From contig CM031616.1 of NCBI GenBank assembly GCA_018398815.1, forward strand, positions 69,316,236 to 69,380,235: a DNA stretch of 64,000 bases. Direction: 5' to 3'. A model generated the notes under the pieces. The model was not told where the DNA came from, ran no database searches, and saw only the letters and a program-made list of their open reading frames with translations. Positions 1 through 11,769 of the stretch are shown here, in pieces. The stretch's first letter is position 1. Each line of letters opens with the position of its first letter. This DNA is from Conus ventricosus. Lineage: Eukaryota > Mollusca > Gastropoda > Neogastropoda > Conidae. The translations under genes were made by a program, and so were the position numbers.

Positions 1-1240
1 TAAGGATAATAAAAAAAAAATATATCGAATGAGCACCATCACCAAGATACTCTACAAGGACAGCAAAAAGATACTAAATTATTTGCTACATTTCATTCCG
101 CAGCACTGCATCTAAATCATGGTCAATCTGTAGTTGAACAGTTTTTCCATTTTTCAGTTTTGCGATGACTTTCGTGTCGGACGACCACGCGTCTAGTGTA
201 GCTGAATGTTGTTTGGCCTCTTTTAACAGTTTGTAGTTAGCAGCAGTCAAATCTTCGGCAATAGAAAGTCTTTGTCGGTTACCTTTGAGTGTTCGACGTT
301 TTGACAGGATTTTATCTTTCTTCTTACGGGAGTAGAACCGGACGATGATCGGTCGAGGCCTGGTGGTGCCTGGGGTTTTCCTGCCGATTCTGTGGGCCAC
401 CTCGATGTCCTCCTCTCTGACCGCCACCCCGACCAAATCGGTGAAAATCTTGCACACTTTTTGAGTGCAAGCACCTGCGGACTCTGCTAACTCGGGTTCT
501 GTCTCGGCTACGTTAAAAACACGAAGATTCCACCTTCGACCATGCTGTTCCATATCGTTCTGTTGTCTGCGTAATGAAGTCAGCCGTTTACCCTGGGAAT
601 TAAGTTGCGAGAAAAGATCTGCGTTGGTTTTTTTCAGAACGGATATCTCCTCCAGCAACTGCTTTTTTTTACTTTCGCTTTTGTCTAGTCTTTCCTCAAT
701 TGCCTCAAATTTCCGATCAAATTTTTCACAGAGAACCTCCATATCAGATTTGATTTCATTTTTCAGTTTTCTAATGTCCTCTTTTGAAGCTAGGCTTTCC
801 TGCAGTCTGTCCAGTCGACTATTCAGTTCACCCATTACATCTGCCATCTGAACATCCATTTCATCAGACTCTGCCTCAAAGTTTAATTTTTTATTTGGTT
901 GTTTAGCACTCTCAGGACTTTCAATTTCACTGTTGGACGAAGAGCCACCTGCCTTTCTTTTATACTGAGACGTAATGATTAGGCCTGACAGTCATTGTGT
1001 CCACTTGCAGGTTTTCAATCAGTGCACCACACATTCCTATTGGGCTGGTACAAATCGATATCCTTCCTGTCCTTTCCCTCCGTTCCTGCGATCCCACATT
1101 CACCCAGCACGTCTGCCAATTCTGAAATCCGCAATATAAGAACCCCGCACACAGACCATTTTGAAGGGTTGTTATGGAGCACTGGCACCGGCACTCAGGG
1201 CTAGACACTCATTGAGGTGTGAAACCACATGTCGGACGAC
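1..1240 (-). mobile_element. L1-like LINE, 5' UTR and ORF1 (5' end of element)
   Basis: The 5' part of a non-LTR retrotransposon read on the minus strand. The 5' UTR occupies about 1240-860, ORF1 follows, and ORF2 would lie left of the window. At about 1240 it meets a second LINE of opposite orientation. The left edge is inferred, because the element runs out of the window. Confidence 0.6.
86..859 (-). CDS. L1-type ORF1 protein (RNA-binding chaperone)
   Basis: A 257-codon open frame. Residues 1-100 are heptad-like and charged (coiled coil, with blocks such as LDRLQESLASKEDIRKL). About 105-190 match the RRM-like core of L1 ORF1p, with RRWNLRVFNV, EVAHRIGR and RPRPIIVRFYSRKKKDKIL. The rest resembles the C-terminal domain (SIAEDLTAANYKLLKEAK). 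In the family this protein trimerises, binds the element RNA and helps target-primed reverse transcription. The start is the first ATG after an in-frame TGA about 140 bases upstream; the codons between (rich in Ser and Lys) are open, so a lost upstream start is possible. The frame is uninterrupted, unlike most mobile-element frames here, which suggests a fairly young copy. Confidence 0.8.
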   Translation of the reverse strand: MDVQMADVMGELNSRLDRLQESLASKEDIRKLKNEIKSDMEVLCEKFDRKFEAIEERLDKSESKKKQLLEEISVLKKTNADLFSQLNSQGKRLTSLRRQQNDMEQHGRRWNLRVFNVAETEPELAESAGACTQKVCKIFTDLVGVAVREEDIEVAHRIGRKTPGTTRPRPIIVRFYSRKKKDKILSKRRTLKGNRQRLSIAEDLTAANYKLLKEAKQHSATLDAWSSDTKVIAKLKNGKTVQLQIDHDLDAVLRNEM

Positions 1241-1739
1241 CACGAACAATTCTTTTTTTTTTCCTTTTCTTTTCTTTGTTAGAAAACAAACAAGACAGGA
1301 TGTACAAAACAGGTGATCTTTGGTTGTATGAAGATCATCCGAGGATCTTCCGAAAAAAGTTAAAGTCTCTTTCTAGATGTTTTGCTTATGAAAGTGAGAT
1401 CGAAAACAACAGCATTTTCCATAGCAAAGAGACAGAAAGAAACTAAACAGGAGAAACAACTAGAAGAAAGCATCAAAGAGTTAGAGAAAAATTTTCCCAG
1501 AACCGAAGAAGATCAACACAATTTGGAAAAATATAAAGCAGATCTAGTGGAAATTAGAAGTAAAAAAAATCGATGGAGTTTTATTGTGTTCGAGAGCAAG
1601 ATGGATTGCTTAAGGTGAAAAAGTATCTAAGCTCTTCTGTAATTTAGAAAAAAGGCACTACGTAAGCAAATGCATGAGAAAAATGATAACACAAAGTGGG
1701 AGAGAAGTAAATAGTCAAAAAGGAAATTTTTATTCTAAA

Positions 1740-3619
1740 ATTACGTTTAATCTAACATACTTACCGTGGCTCACTAATGCAATAAGCGGCAGCAATTTGC
1801 TATCCCTGCCTCGTATACAATAAAGTCCGTACGGACAACAAAACCCCTGAAAGGGCCTCGTGCCTTGCGCATGCTCAGAACCATCCTCTTTTCTCGGCAG
1901 CCATTTTCCCGTTAAGCCGCGTGTACACGAGCAGCTAAGTATTTTTTGACTTTTCTCGCAATCGATCGATTGTTGTTGCTGTTCGTTGGTGTCCTTGCTT
2001 ATGTTTTCACTTAAGGGAGAAACGTACGTGAAGCGATTGGGTGGTAAAGCGAGAATTAAGAAGGTTTCGTCTTTCGATTCCCGCATCTCGCCGCCAGGCT
2101 CAGGCTCTTTGTCTATAGCCCCGCCAAAACCTCCTCTCCCTTCAGCGTCACTTTCTCCCAAGGGTTCACTTCAACTCAGCTGCGGTTCTGTTGTTGTGAC
2201 AGCGAGCGCTTTCTCGCAACCCACATTTTGTGGCGGTGATCGGCTCAGCTGCGGTTCTGCCGATTCCGCCCCTTTGCCCCATAACGGTGAGCGACTCAGC
2301 CGCGGTTCTGTCGCACCCGTTAGTGCATCCTGTGTCCAGTTCAGCTGCGGTTCTACTGCGCACAGTTCGATTCCCATGGCAGAATCGAAGATGCATGGGC
2401 CCTCTACGGAGGCGCCGGGCAATGAGGTAGACTATTCGTCACCCTCCCCCTCTCGCTCGGTAGGCGATCCAAGGGAAGCAACTCCTGCTCAAGGGCTTGA
2501 ATCTTGTTCGGCCCCGGTTGTTTCCCTTCCCCCGCCTCATGTGTCTGCCTCTCCTTTTGGGCAGACCACCGGGTTTTCGCCCTCTTTTCCGAGCACCCCT
2601 CAGGGGACCGGCGCATTAGGCCCCCCCACTTTCTGGGTTGGGCCAGCAGCCACACTCTCAGCCCCCCCCTATCATGGGGTCAGGGCCCTTTGCCTTGGGC
2701 GCCATGGGCCCAATGGCAATATCCCCCGACCATGGGCTTTCCACAGCCCCCTGCTCCGGGGTTTCCCTGGTGGCCGGGTTTTATGCCCAGCCCTCCACCA
2801 GTGCAGGCCTCTCCCTCCCAGGCCCCCTCGGCCCACCCGGGGACTGATCCTCCTCCCGGAATGTCTGGGAAATCAGCCATCCCAGGCCACTCTGGGCTTT
2901 CGCCGCGCACCGCTTCGCCAAGGGCGGCCACCCCATCGGTCTGTGGATCCGACCTGGGGGATTCTGAGTCAGAGGAAGAGGACCAGTCACCCGTTCTTAT
3001 TCCTTCCAGGACTCGGTGGCTTTTCTGGCTTCCCTTGTTCCGGAGGCTGTGTCATCCTCTCAGGAGGTCAGAGCCCCCTGCCCTTCGGCAGCGGAACTCG
3101 CCCTGGGATCTCGCCCATTGGCAGCGAGGCCCTCCTCTCTGTTAAAGGAGTCGGGCATGGTGGCCGATTGCATGAGGAGGGCCCAAATAAGAGTCAGGGG
3201 CACGGAGGCACAGGACCTCATGCCCGGTTCTGTCCCTGATTTCCCTAGTGCGCTGGCGTGCGGGAAGTTCCTCAAGCCAGAGAGGCTTCCATTTGCCAAG
3301 AAGGCCTTCTTAGCAAATGATACTATCCCAGAAGCCACTCTCCCCCTCTCCCAGGAGGACCTCCCCTGGTCCAGGAGAGGTCAAAATCACACGCTAGGCA
3401 GGTGTCCCTCTCAGAGCGCTGCCTTGCCGAGTGGGAAGAGTCTGCGAGGAGGGGTTTGGAGGCTATCTCAGTTATGGATTCTTTTCTAGGGGGACTAGTG
3501 TCTGCCCTTAAGGATCCTGATTCAGATTCCTTCACCATCCGCCAGTCCGCGGACCCAGCTGCTGTGGTAGCCTGTATTCAGTCAATGGCTGAAGGGTTTA
3601 AGTATTCGGCTGGGGCATA
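1740..3619 (+). mobile_element. Nested insert with DIRS-like gag
   Basis: About 1.9 kb of distinctly GC-rich DNA interrupts the LINE ORF2: the LINE reads FYSK just before it and KERDVENCE just after. The insert holds a Pro/Ser-rich frame (next entry), then a short helical block near 3402-3617 with MDSFLGGLVSAL. Gag proteins of molluscan DIRS-type elements have this look, but no RT or tyrosine recombinase is present to prove it. Confidence 0.45.
1986..3617 (+). pseudogene. DIRS-like gag remnant, frameshifted
   Basis: An open frame runs 1986-3239 and sense continues in other frames to 3617. Residues about 55-130 contain four imperfect copies of a unit with the peptide LSCGS/FSCGS, whose DNA core is CAGCTGCGGTTCTG (about 2178, 2247, 2298 and 2341). 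A Pro-rich stretch follows with PPHVSASPFGQTTGFSPSF. From about 2500 a second frame also looks Pro-rich, so the true protein probably switches frame there. The final helical block (3402-3617) ends abruptly at GFKYSAGA, where the LINE resumes, so the gag is cut short. Gag assembles the particle in which reverse transcription occurs; assignment to DIRS is inference from general appearance and from a DIRS RNase H fragment at 36.1-36.6 kb. Confidence 0.4.
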
Positions 3620-3621
3620 GA

Positions 3622-5941
3622 AAGAGAGATGTTGAAAACTGCGAAATTACTGACATGGTAAAAGATTTTCCAACTTTATCATACGAAGAATCAAAGAACA
3701 TAGCAGGAATCACCTTAGAAGAAGCGTAATACTCTCTGAAAAACATGAAAAGTAATAAAAGCCCAGGCACTGACGGGTTTACATCAGAATTTTTCAAAGC
3801 TTTTTTTTAGAAATCAGTAGGAATTTTTGTTGTTCGAAGGATTTAGACTGGGAGAATTATCATCCCCTCAGAGAGAGGGCATAATCATTTGTCTTCCAAA
3901 GGGTGATAAGCCTAAGGAATACATTCAAAACTGGAGACCAATTACATTATTAAATGTTGTATACAAGATAGGGTCATCATGCATAGCTAATAGACTTAAA
4001 AATGTACTTCCCAAGATCATAAATGAAGATCAAACAGGATTCATGAGTGGTAGATATATTGGTGATAACATAAGACTTATTTACGACCTTATTCACTATC
4101 TTAAAGTTACAAATCGTCCTGGATTATTGCTATGTATTGACTTTGAGAAAGCGTTTGATGCGTTAGATTGGAACTTTATGATGAAAACCTTGAAAATTTT
4201 CAGATTCGGTCCAACTATATGCCAGTGGATATCATTGTTTTATAGAAATATTAAATCCACAATAATTGTAAATGGTCATTGTTCATCCTGGTTTAAAGTT
4301 AAGAGAGGGTGTAGACAAGGCGACCCCATTTCACCATATCTGTTCTTAATCTGCGTAGAAGTACTTGCTACTATGATAAGAGAAAATATATGATAAAGGT
4401 AAAAAAAATTTAATAATAATGAGCATAAAATAGCTCAGTTTGCAGATGATACTCAGATAATGACCAAGGGTGATGCAACGTCTTTTGAGGCAATCATTGA
4501 AACGATCAGAGTGTTTAGTTGTAAGTCTGGTTTACACATGAATGATAGCAAAACGCAAGCAGTATGGTTAGGTAGTAAGAAAAGGTCAACAGTAAAACAT
4601 TTACCACATTTGAAGATCAATTGGAATCCACCAAAATTTAAAATTTTAGGCGTATGGTTTTCGGTAGACCTAGATGACTGAGGAAATGAATTATAATGAA
4701 AAATTTTCAGAAATAAAAAGGTTATTCAACATCTGGATTAAAAGGTCTTAAGTTTAACTCCACTAGGCAGAATCGCTGTATTGAAAAGTTTAATCCTTTC
4801 AAAAATAACACAACTATAGTTACTCTTGCCAAATCCGCCGGATGACTTCATAAACGGTTTGCAAAGTAAGTGCTTCAAATTCATCTGGAAAAGGAAACAG
4901 GACAGAATCAGTAGAAGAACGGTAATGAAGAGTGTACAAAAAGGAGGATTGGGCGTACTTGATATCAAAAAGTTTATAAGTGGCCTAAAACTGATTTGGA
5001 TACGCAAACTGATACAGAATACACAAAAATTGGAAAGGTATTATATCTGCGTTATTCCCTGTCGTAGAGAACATTGGCATATATGGGGCATCTTTCCCAA
5101 TGACTGTCAATGTAAATCGCTTCTGGAAACATACATTTGAAGCGTATAAAGAATTTTCACGAAAAAATGTGTTTCGAAAGAGCTGATGAAATTACTGCAG
5201 TACCTCTGTTTTACAATGATAAGGTTAAGATAGGAAACCTAGCCATCTCTTATAAACACTGGATCGACAGAGGCGTGTATCGAGTACATCATCTGCTGCG
5301 TGAAAATGGTACCTTTCTTACCTTCGAAGAATTCAGACTAAAATATAATGTGAAGACAAACTTTCTGACATATATGGGATGTGTAAATGTGGTGAAGAAA
5401 TATATTAAGGCACATGGTATTATTGTTCAGTCCAGTAAAGCCAAAGAGAACATAAAAGCACTTGATATAATCCTGTCCATACCGAAAGGAACAAATGATA
5501 TTCTCAATGATGAAGAATGGGTACCTAAATGCTGTACAAAAATGGAATAACGCAATAGCAATAAAGATAAACTGGAACACTGTTTTTCACAGAATACATA
5601 AAATACAAGAAGCAAAACTTAAATGGTTCCAAATAAGGATAATCCACAGAATCATTGCAACAAATGTATCCCTTAAAAGAATGGGGGTTACAAATGTTGA
5701 AAAATGCAGTTTTTGTGAAACTGAAGATGAGACCATTCCTCATTTATTCTGGCAGTGTGACATCGTACAAACATTCTGGAAAAGCCTAGAAACCAGTCTT
5801 AATCAAAAATGCAAATGTGAACAAGAGAAAAAGTGGATAAGTCAACTGTTTTGCTTGGTTTTTCACAAAATCATGAAGCAGATGAGATTTTTTACTTCAT
5901 TATCCTGCTCGCCAAGTTCTTTATATACTGTTGCAAAATGA
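3622..5941 (+). pseudogene. LINE ORF2 reverse transcriptase, broken frame
   Basis: Multi-frame remains of an L1-type polymerase. 3622-3826 is the RT entry with SPGTDGFTSEFFK. 3827-4393 carries WRPITLLNVVYKI, the first catalytic Asp in CIDFEKAFDALDW, and RGCRQGDPISPYLFL. 4400-4680 carries the catalytic FADDTQ. 4826-5140 and 5137-5550 are thumb-like (FIWKRKQDRISRRTV, KGGLGVLDI). 5495-5941 contains the zinc motif CSFC...PHLFWQC typical of the zf-RVT domain. At least five frame breaks and a stop between segments show it is dead or badly read. In life this enzyme copies the element RNA at the nicked target site. Confidence 0.8.
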
Positions 5942-6453
5942 AGAAAAGTCGGCCATCTCTTAATCCGTATCCAGTGCAACTCCATTATCGATACAAAATA
6001 GAGAAACACTTAGCTTATGTCAACATGGATTACGCCAATTTTCTTTCTAGGTGGAAATACTATGAACCTCTTATCAATGAAAACAACTGAATCCGCTGGA
6101 GAATGTTACATGTACTACGAACATCTTTGTATTATTCCATACTTCTTCAGTTTGGAATTGTACTCTAAAAATGAAAGGACATGTATATGTATATCTTTTT
6201 TTCTTTTTTTTTTTTAAATGTTGGGTGACATGATTTCATCTTCTTCTAACCTATAGCCTATGCTATGCATGTTAGACATAAAAGAAAGCCACATTTCTGT
6301 CGAAGTTGCAGTTGTCTTTTGCGTTAGGTATAACATAGTAACATATAGCGTTTTCTTTTTGTTTGTTTTGTCTGTTTTTGTTTGTTGGTGTTTTTTTTTT
6401 TTTCACGTCACATATATGCATCTCATCTTTATTTTCTCTCTCCTCTCTCTCGT

Positions 6454-6501
<48 letters not shown>
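6454..6501 (+). repeat. (GT)n microsatellite in LINE 3' UTR
   Basis: About 24 GT units preceded by a CT-rich tract. It lies in the 3' UTR of the upstream LINE, so it may have arrived with that element. Confidence 0.95.
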
Positions 6502-6502
<1 letters not shown>

Positions 6503-6829
6503 ATAATGCTCATATTTTGTTTGACTTGGAACTGTTGGTTGTTCTTATTTACTTTTTTGTCTTTCTTTTCAAATGTATACGATTCAATGGCAATTGATTA
6601 TGTAAGTGTTCATATGATCATGTATAGACTTAATGGTGGAGCCTTTCTTTTTTCGTTTCAGTATGTTATCCATGTCTTGTGTAATTAAAAAAAAAAAAAA
6701 AAGAAGAAGAAAAAAACAACTCATCACACACAAAGAAAAAAAGGGAGAAAAAAAAAAAAGAAAAGGAAAAAAAGGAGAAAAAAAACCAAACAAACTTAAG
6801 ACAACAGCTCTGAGTAGTGTTTAACACTA

Positions 6830-8190
6830 ATAACAGGAGATCATACAATTTTTCACCAAGACTTTAAGAATTAACTTTATATGCATGCCTTTCTAAGATT
6901 GTTTTCCATTTTATTCATCAGAAAATGAATTCCATTTTACATCTATTCAAAGTAACTCTATAAAAACAAAAATCCACATTATCACACCAACACTGAACAG
7001 TCATGCTTAAAAACTTCTGATTAAAAGAATGTTAATTTCAGCGAGTTAGCCAATTTTTCAACAACAACAAAAAGGAAAGAAAAAAATTCATGACAGAGAA
7101 AATACAGCATTTCATAGCATCTTGACAAAGCCAATGAAACTTTTGCATTAGTTCCACAATTGATTCTGCAGACCAGCAAAAAAAGCAGCTGAGACTGGAA
7201 GAATCCAAATCTTCTTTTCCTCATCTGCTGCACACTCTTTCCATAACATGGATTTATGCACTGATGGGAACCAACATAACAATCATGACACTTTCCATAC
7301 ACATAAGCTGTGTCATCAGGTGCTGAGGTAATCTTGAACTGGAATCACAAAAATCTACTTAAGTTATAATAAATCACAATCACACACATGCACACATTAA
7401 GGTCGCAACCCTCTCACACCTCATTTTGACCTTGAACTTGGGAAAGCCTGACACAGGAAACCTGCACTTCCTGAACATCTTCCATCCTGCCAAGCTCACA
7501 GTGGGTGACGCTCAGCTTTCACTTTACTGGTTTACAGCAGCACTGACCCAGAAGTACTGACACACATGAAGAGGCTTGCAAGCGACGTCGACCTTTGGCC
7601 TGCTTCGATGTTGTAAAGCAGGCCTTCAACGAGTACTACTTCTGGTCATGGTAGGAATTTGTTCCTGTCTTATCCTTAAGAGTATTTCCACTAATAAAAC
7701 AATTCCCCAGTACCAGTGAGAAGTGAAAGATACAATTCTCGCTTTCCAAGTCCACCTGCACAGTTACAGGATTCCCAATTTCCAGTCGCTCTGTATATAA
7801 TAATTATAACATGCGTCAAATCTGACAGACTGCAATGATCACTGGTCAAAATCTCGCATGAAGCCAGTCGCTTTACCTGATGCTTCACCATCAACAACAA
7901 AAGTTTGTGTTTCCCATCATAAATCTAATGATAGTGATCCTTTGGATAAGAATGTTCAGTCTGATGTTGCTGTCAAGTAGCTCTTCAACTTCAAGCGCTG
8001 GACTGTTGACCTCAGGTTCAGTGAATCAAGTTCCAGGAAACAGATACGAGCGGGGCAGTCCTTTTTCAGAGAGCTCTCTGGTTCGGCTGAACGGCCCAGT
8101 GATGTCCCGTGTGGCAGACACGACAAAGAGCGATTCTTCATGAGCTGGCCGACATGTCAGCCAGTCCCCTCAGAAAGGGATGAGAACAGT
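6830..8190. other. No confident gene; weakly coding-looking blocks on minus strand
   Basis: AT-rich DNA with no recognised gene. Minus-strand 7150-7340 reads as a Cys-rich block with YGKCHDCYVGSHQCINPCYG, preceded by a T-rich stretch and CAG that could be a 3' splice site. Minus-strand 8145-7955 reads SLFVVSATRDITGPFSRTR with one stop. Neither matches a family I recognise. Confidence 0.3.
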
Positions 8191-8193
8191 GCT

Positions 8194-8358
8194 TCACTGA
8201 AGCCTGCCTATGGCTGGTGGCCTCCAGACACACAGCGCTACAGTAACTCCCACTGCTAAGTCCAGGGGGTCACGCAAGGCAGAGCTGTCCAGCCAGAAGA
8301 CACTGTTTATCTCTCTATGATCCACACCACTCTCATCCTCCTCCTCAATCCAGTCCAT
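8194..8358 (-). CDS. Short unassigned open frame (54 codons)
   Basis: ATG to TGA without interruption. It starts MDWIEEEDESG, then has a hydrophobic stretch around SALRDPLDLAVGVTVALCVW. An in-frame stop lies four codons upstream, so it is self-contained as drawn. No family is recognised. It could be a fragment of a gene whose other pieces are the coding-looking blocks at 7.15-8.15 kb, or chance. No clear splice donor follows it. Confidence 0.2.
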   Translation of the reverse strand: MDWIEEEDESGVDHREINSVFWLDSSALRDPLDLAVGVTVALCVWRPPAIGRLQ

Positions 8359-8518
8359 GGCAGTGACTCAAGGTAGCTGATAATGCATTTCAATGATCTC
8401 AGGTCAGCACTGGTCATCAACCTATACTTTTTATTACATAACCAGATTTATGTTGGACATCTTTTCAAAAAATGGTCCAGATAATCTTCTACTCTGCCTA
8501 CTCAGGAAATGATTTAAT

Positions 8519-8835
8519 GTTGAAGATCTGTATCAGTTTATGATTTTAGAACTGATCATTTATCTGTTAAATGTTGCAGACCTGTATCAATTCATCATTT
8601 TCAAACTGATCATATGTTGCAGACCTGTATCAATTCATCATTTTCAAACTGATCATATGTTGCAGACCTGTATCAATTCATCATTTTCAAACTGATCATA
8701 TGTTGCAGACCTGTATCAATTCATCATTTTCAAACTGATCATAAGTTGCAGACCTGTATCAATTCATCATTTTCAAACTGATCATTGATCTGTTAATGTT
8801 GCAGACCTGTATCATTTCATAATTTTCAAGCTGAT
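8519..8835 (+). repeat. 43-bp tandem repeat, about 7 copies
   Basis: The unit contains GTTGCAGACCTGTATCAATT and a TCATTTTCAAACTGATCAT part. Copies start near 8573, 8615, 8658, 8701, 8745 and 8799, with a more diverged leading copy near 8519. The middle copies are almost identical and the outer ones differ. Confidence 0.9.
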
Positions 8836-8839
8836 CACT

Positions 8840-10860
8840 GATCTGCAACAACAGAACAGAGATTGAGCTTGCCTTCCACTAGATGCAATAAACTGAGAAC
8901 TGCAAAAATGACGGAAAATTAAAATGGTCTTAGGCTTTATTGTCAACTATCTACATTAGCCATTTTTGTAACAACAACAAAATTACCTGCATTCTTATTT
9001 AAACAAAATTACAATGTTTTATTTTCTCTTTTGTTTTTTCTTTTTTAATTTATAATAGTTTTATGACCATAATGTTCCAACAAGTGATTCTGACATTTTA
9101 GTTTGACTGTTAATGATGTAGAGGCCCAGGGACAGCTACTTCGATAGTGACTTCAGAAGTTAAGACATTTATTTAGACTATTGTACTTAAATACACTGTG
9201 ACTTAAGGTGACCCAAACTTTTGAATGACAGCGAGTCAGGCAACCCACTTTCAGTGAATCCTGCCTACCTCTCCCAAATTTTGTTAATTATAACCTTGAA
9301 CGACCACATCTTTTTTCGAGTAACAAGAACTGAACTCTCAACAACTTACAGGAGTAGGAGTGCCTGATAAACTCTCGAAATTGGGACTTTTTTTTTGTTA
9401 CACAGAATATACCTTCAAAGCCCTACACATTTGATTAGAATTACATTATATACTGTGTTTTCTTCTAGTGGATGTAGTTTTACAGGGGTCAGTTTGTGTG
9501 CAGCATATTTTGACCACTGTGGTCACTCACGTGCATTTTGATCCAGATCCCAATCGATTTAAATCACTGTACCAACTCTCTGTATCTTGGACACTACAGT
9601 CATACACCTGCAGATTTAATCAATTTAAATAAAACACATCCCTACAGTCCACACAGATGTCTAGTTGTGCTACAAAACTATCTGCGTTGAAGTTACATGC
9701 TGGCGTGCCAATTCCATATTCAAAAATGAAAAGGGGGGGGGGGGGGGGGAGTTACAACTGTAGTGAGGAGGAGCAGAAGATGCAATGGAGCATGGGAAAT
9801 AAAACAACCGCAAATGCTCTTGTCTTAACCACCTATTTTACAATGCAAAATAGCAGATCTGCTATATTTTTTTAACAAGTTTTCATTCAGATTCTATATT
9901 ATAGACCAGAGGGGAATAAACAGGTAGCAGGAGTGTTATTCCAAAGATTTCCAGCGCTGAGAAACGAGATGGAAAAAAAATGGAAGGAAATTAGGTGAAA
10001 GAAAATGGAAATGAGCTGCAAAGAGGAAAACTTCACATGCCTGTAAATGGACTGTCTCAATACCAGGTGAAAAAACAACAACAAAAAAAACCAACCTTTG
10101 GCTTGTTATGAAGCACATGGCAAATGGCATCTGCAAAAGCTGAAGCTAATGGCTCTAAATAAATGATGTGTCTAAACGCTCTACCCTTCCCAAATGACCC
10201 TACTTTCCCTTCCCAAATGACCCTACTTTTTCTTTTTCACATGAACCACAGCTAACAGGAAAAAAAATTGGCAACTTCTGTTTAGACAAATTACCATGAT
10301 CATGTCTTTTATTTATTCAACATGGGAGTCCATGTATCTGTCGCTGCAATAACAAGCGTTCCCTGGTTTACTTGCTGTCTCTGTATTTGAGATTCATGAA
10401 CCAAAAGCTGACCACCAGAGTTCTCTGTTGACAATTTAGTTCATGGAGAGGTGGAGGAGGGGGGGGGGGGGGGGGACCCAGCTGGCCACCTGGAATGTTC
10501 GCTCATCATAATTAATACAGTCACTGAACAAGCAGCTGAAGTGCATCAGCTCATTTGTTGAGACTGAGTTTTCTTTTCCTTTCTTCTCTTTTATGCATTG
10601 TTTCAAGATTGGGGTGAACAATTTCTATTTACAATTATACTGCACCGGGCGGTGTTGACAGAGAGATTCTACGTTTGCTGTTGAGGTACTACTACAAGGC
10701 ACCACAGAAGCTCGTCTCCCTGACCCAGAGTACTAACCAAGTCATGTCAATACACAGCTGCAGACCACCGATCTGACAGTTTTGCAGTCAGAACCTGAGT
10801 CTGCCTGGGCATTTCCTGTCTCCTTTCATCTTCCTCCTGGTCATGAGGTGGATCGTGAAG
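8840..10860. other. Unassigned AT-rich DNA with poly-G runs
   Basis: No gene is seen. Runs of 17 G occur at 9733-9749 and 10459-10475. A duplicated 20-base CTTCCCAAATGACCCTACTT lies at about 10187-10230. Confidence 0.6.
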
Positions 10861-11299
10861 ACCACTACCACTGGCAGGAAGAATGGAATACAGTGAACAT
10901 TCTGTGTACAGCTTGAAGACCTTCACTTCACTGATGACCTGGCTGCTCCTCCCTTGTGCACGATGGCCACTACACACAGGACAAGACCACCCACCTCCCA
11001 CCAACATCGGCAGGGAAAGGGTTCAGGATCATCACCAGACAATCCTAACTCATGAAGATGACATCACTGCCACCACTTCAGTCTCAAACAGATAGTCTTT
11101 AGCATAGATCTCGGAAGTCATGGTTAAAACTACAGACTGAACATCACTGACAAAGGCATCACTGCCAGAATAGATACAATGACACAGTGACAGGCATGGC
11201 ATTATAAGCAGCCTTTGTCATACAGAAGAATGTCTGACCCTTGAGAGAAATCAATATGGCCACAAAAGTGTGCACCTTGTAACCGAAAGGTTCACTATG

Positions 11300-11640
11300 A
11301 CCTGCCGATGGCTAAGAGTAAGGGGAAGCCTCGAACAATGCAGCAGATGAAAAGAGACTTTCACCAACACCTGTCTCATCGGAGATGTATAAATAATTCA
11401 TGTTTCGTGACTGGACAAAAATCAGCAAAACCTGAACCAGTCACAACACAGATCTCCAGAAAGGAGTGGCACTGGGCAGGACACAGCTTCAGAAAACCGG
11501 CATCTGAAACCAACTGGAAGTTGAACTAGTGGAACTGGAAGGTGCAGCCCACGCAGGGGAAGAAAGAGCAGATGACACACAAACAACTGGACAACAGACA
11601 TTCAGCAGGTTTCACAATATGCTATACAAATGGCGGTGGT
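11300..11640 (+). mobile_element. Possible RTE-like LINE 3' fragment
   Basis: The plus-strand frame reads QISRKEWHWAGHSFRKPAS, resembling the conserved C-terminal block (W.W.GH..RKPAS) of RTE-clade polymerases. It is followed by a degenerate Lys-rich tail. No RT core is visible upstream, so the call rests on this one block. Confidence 0.35.
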
Positions 11641-11663
11641 GGTGGTGGGAGATAAAAGGGAAA

Positions 11664-11682
11664 GGGGGGGGGGGGGGGGGGG
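11664..11682 (+). repeat. Poly-G run (19)
   Basis: An uninterrupted G run preceded by GGT repeats. It could form a G-quadruplex, and its length is likely to be unreliable. Confidence 0.9.
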
Positions 11683-11769
11683 AGAAATCATTTGTATATT
11701 AGAATTGAAAACCATGTCCACGAAAAAGCAATCTTGAGGGAGTGAACATGTAAAGAAAATGAATGAAAA

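Larger units (their letters stand above)
1250..6704 (+). mobile_element. 5'-truncated L1-like LINE (ORF2 and 3' UTR), split by an insertion
   Basis: The copy begins in the endonuclease-RT linker at about 1300-1740 (Lys/Glu-rich, then a block like GEKVSKLFCNLEKRHY). It resumes at about 3620 with the start of RT (NKSPGTDGFTSEFF at about 3760) and runs through RT, thumb and a C-terminal zinc motif to about 5940. A T-rich 3' UTR with a (GT)n tract follows, ending in poly-A at 6687-6704. The endonuclease is absent, which is the usual 5' truncation. The frame is broken at several places. Segment 1740-3619 is foreign. No target-site duplication could be found. Confidence 0.75.

Noticed and set aside
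2166..2430. Several minus- and plus-strand frames with repeated RTAAELD or SAAVL
   Set aside because: They are alternative readings of the four CAGCTGCGGTTCTG repeats inside the gag-like insert.
8519..8835. Possible CRISPR array (regular repeats)
   Set aside because: The units are contiguous with no unique spacers, and the setting is animal DNA. The same holds for the arrays at 11.8, 52.5, 55.1 and 57.2 kb.
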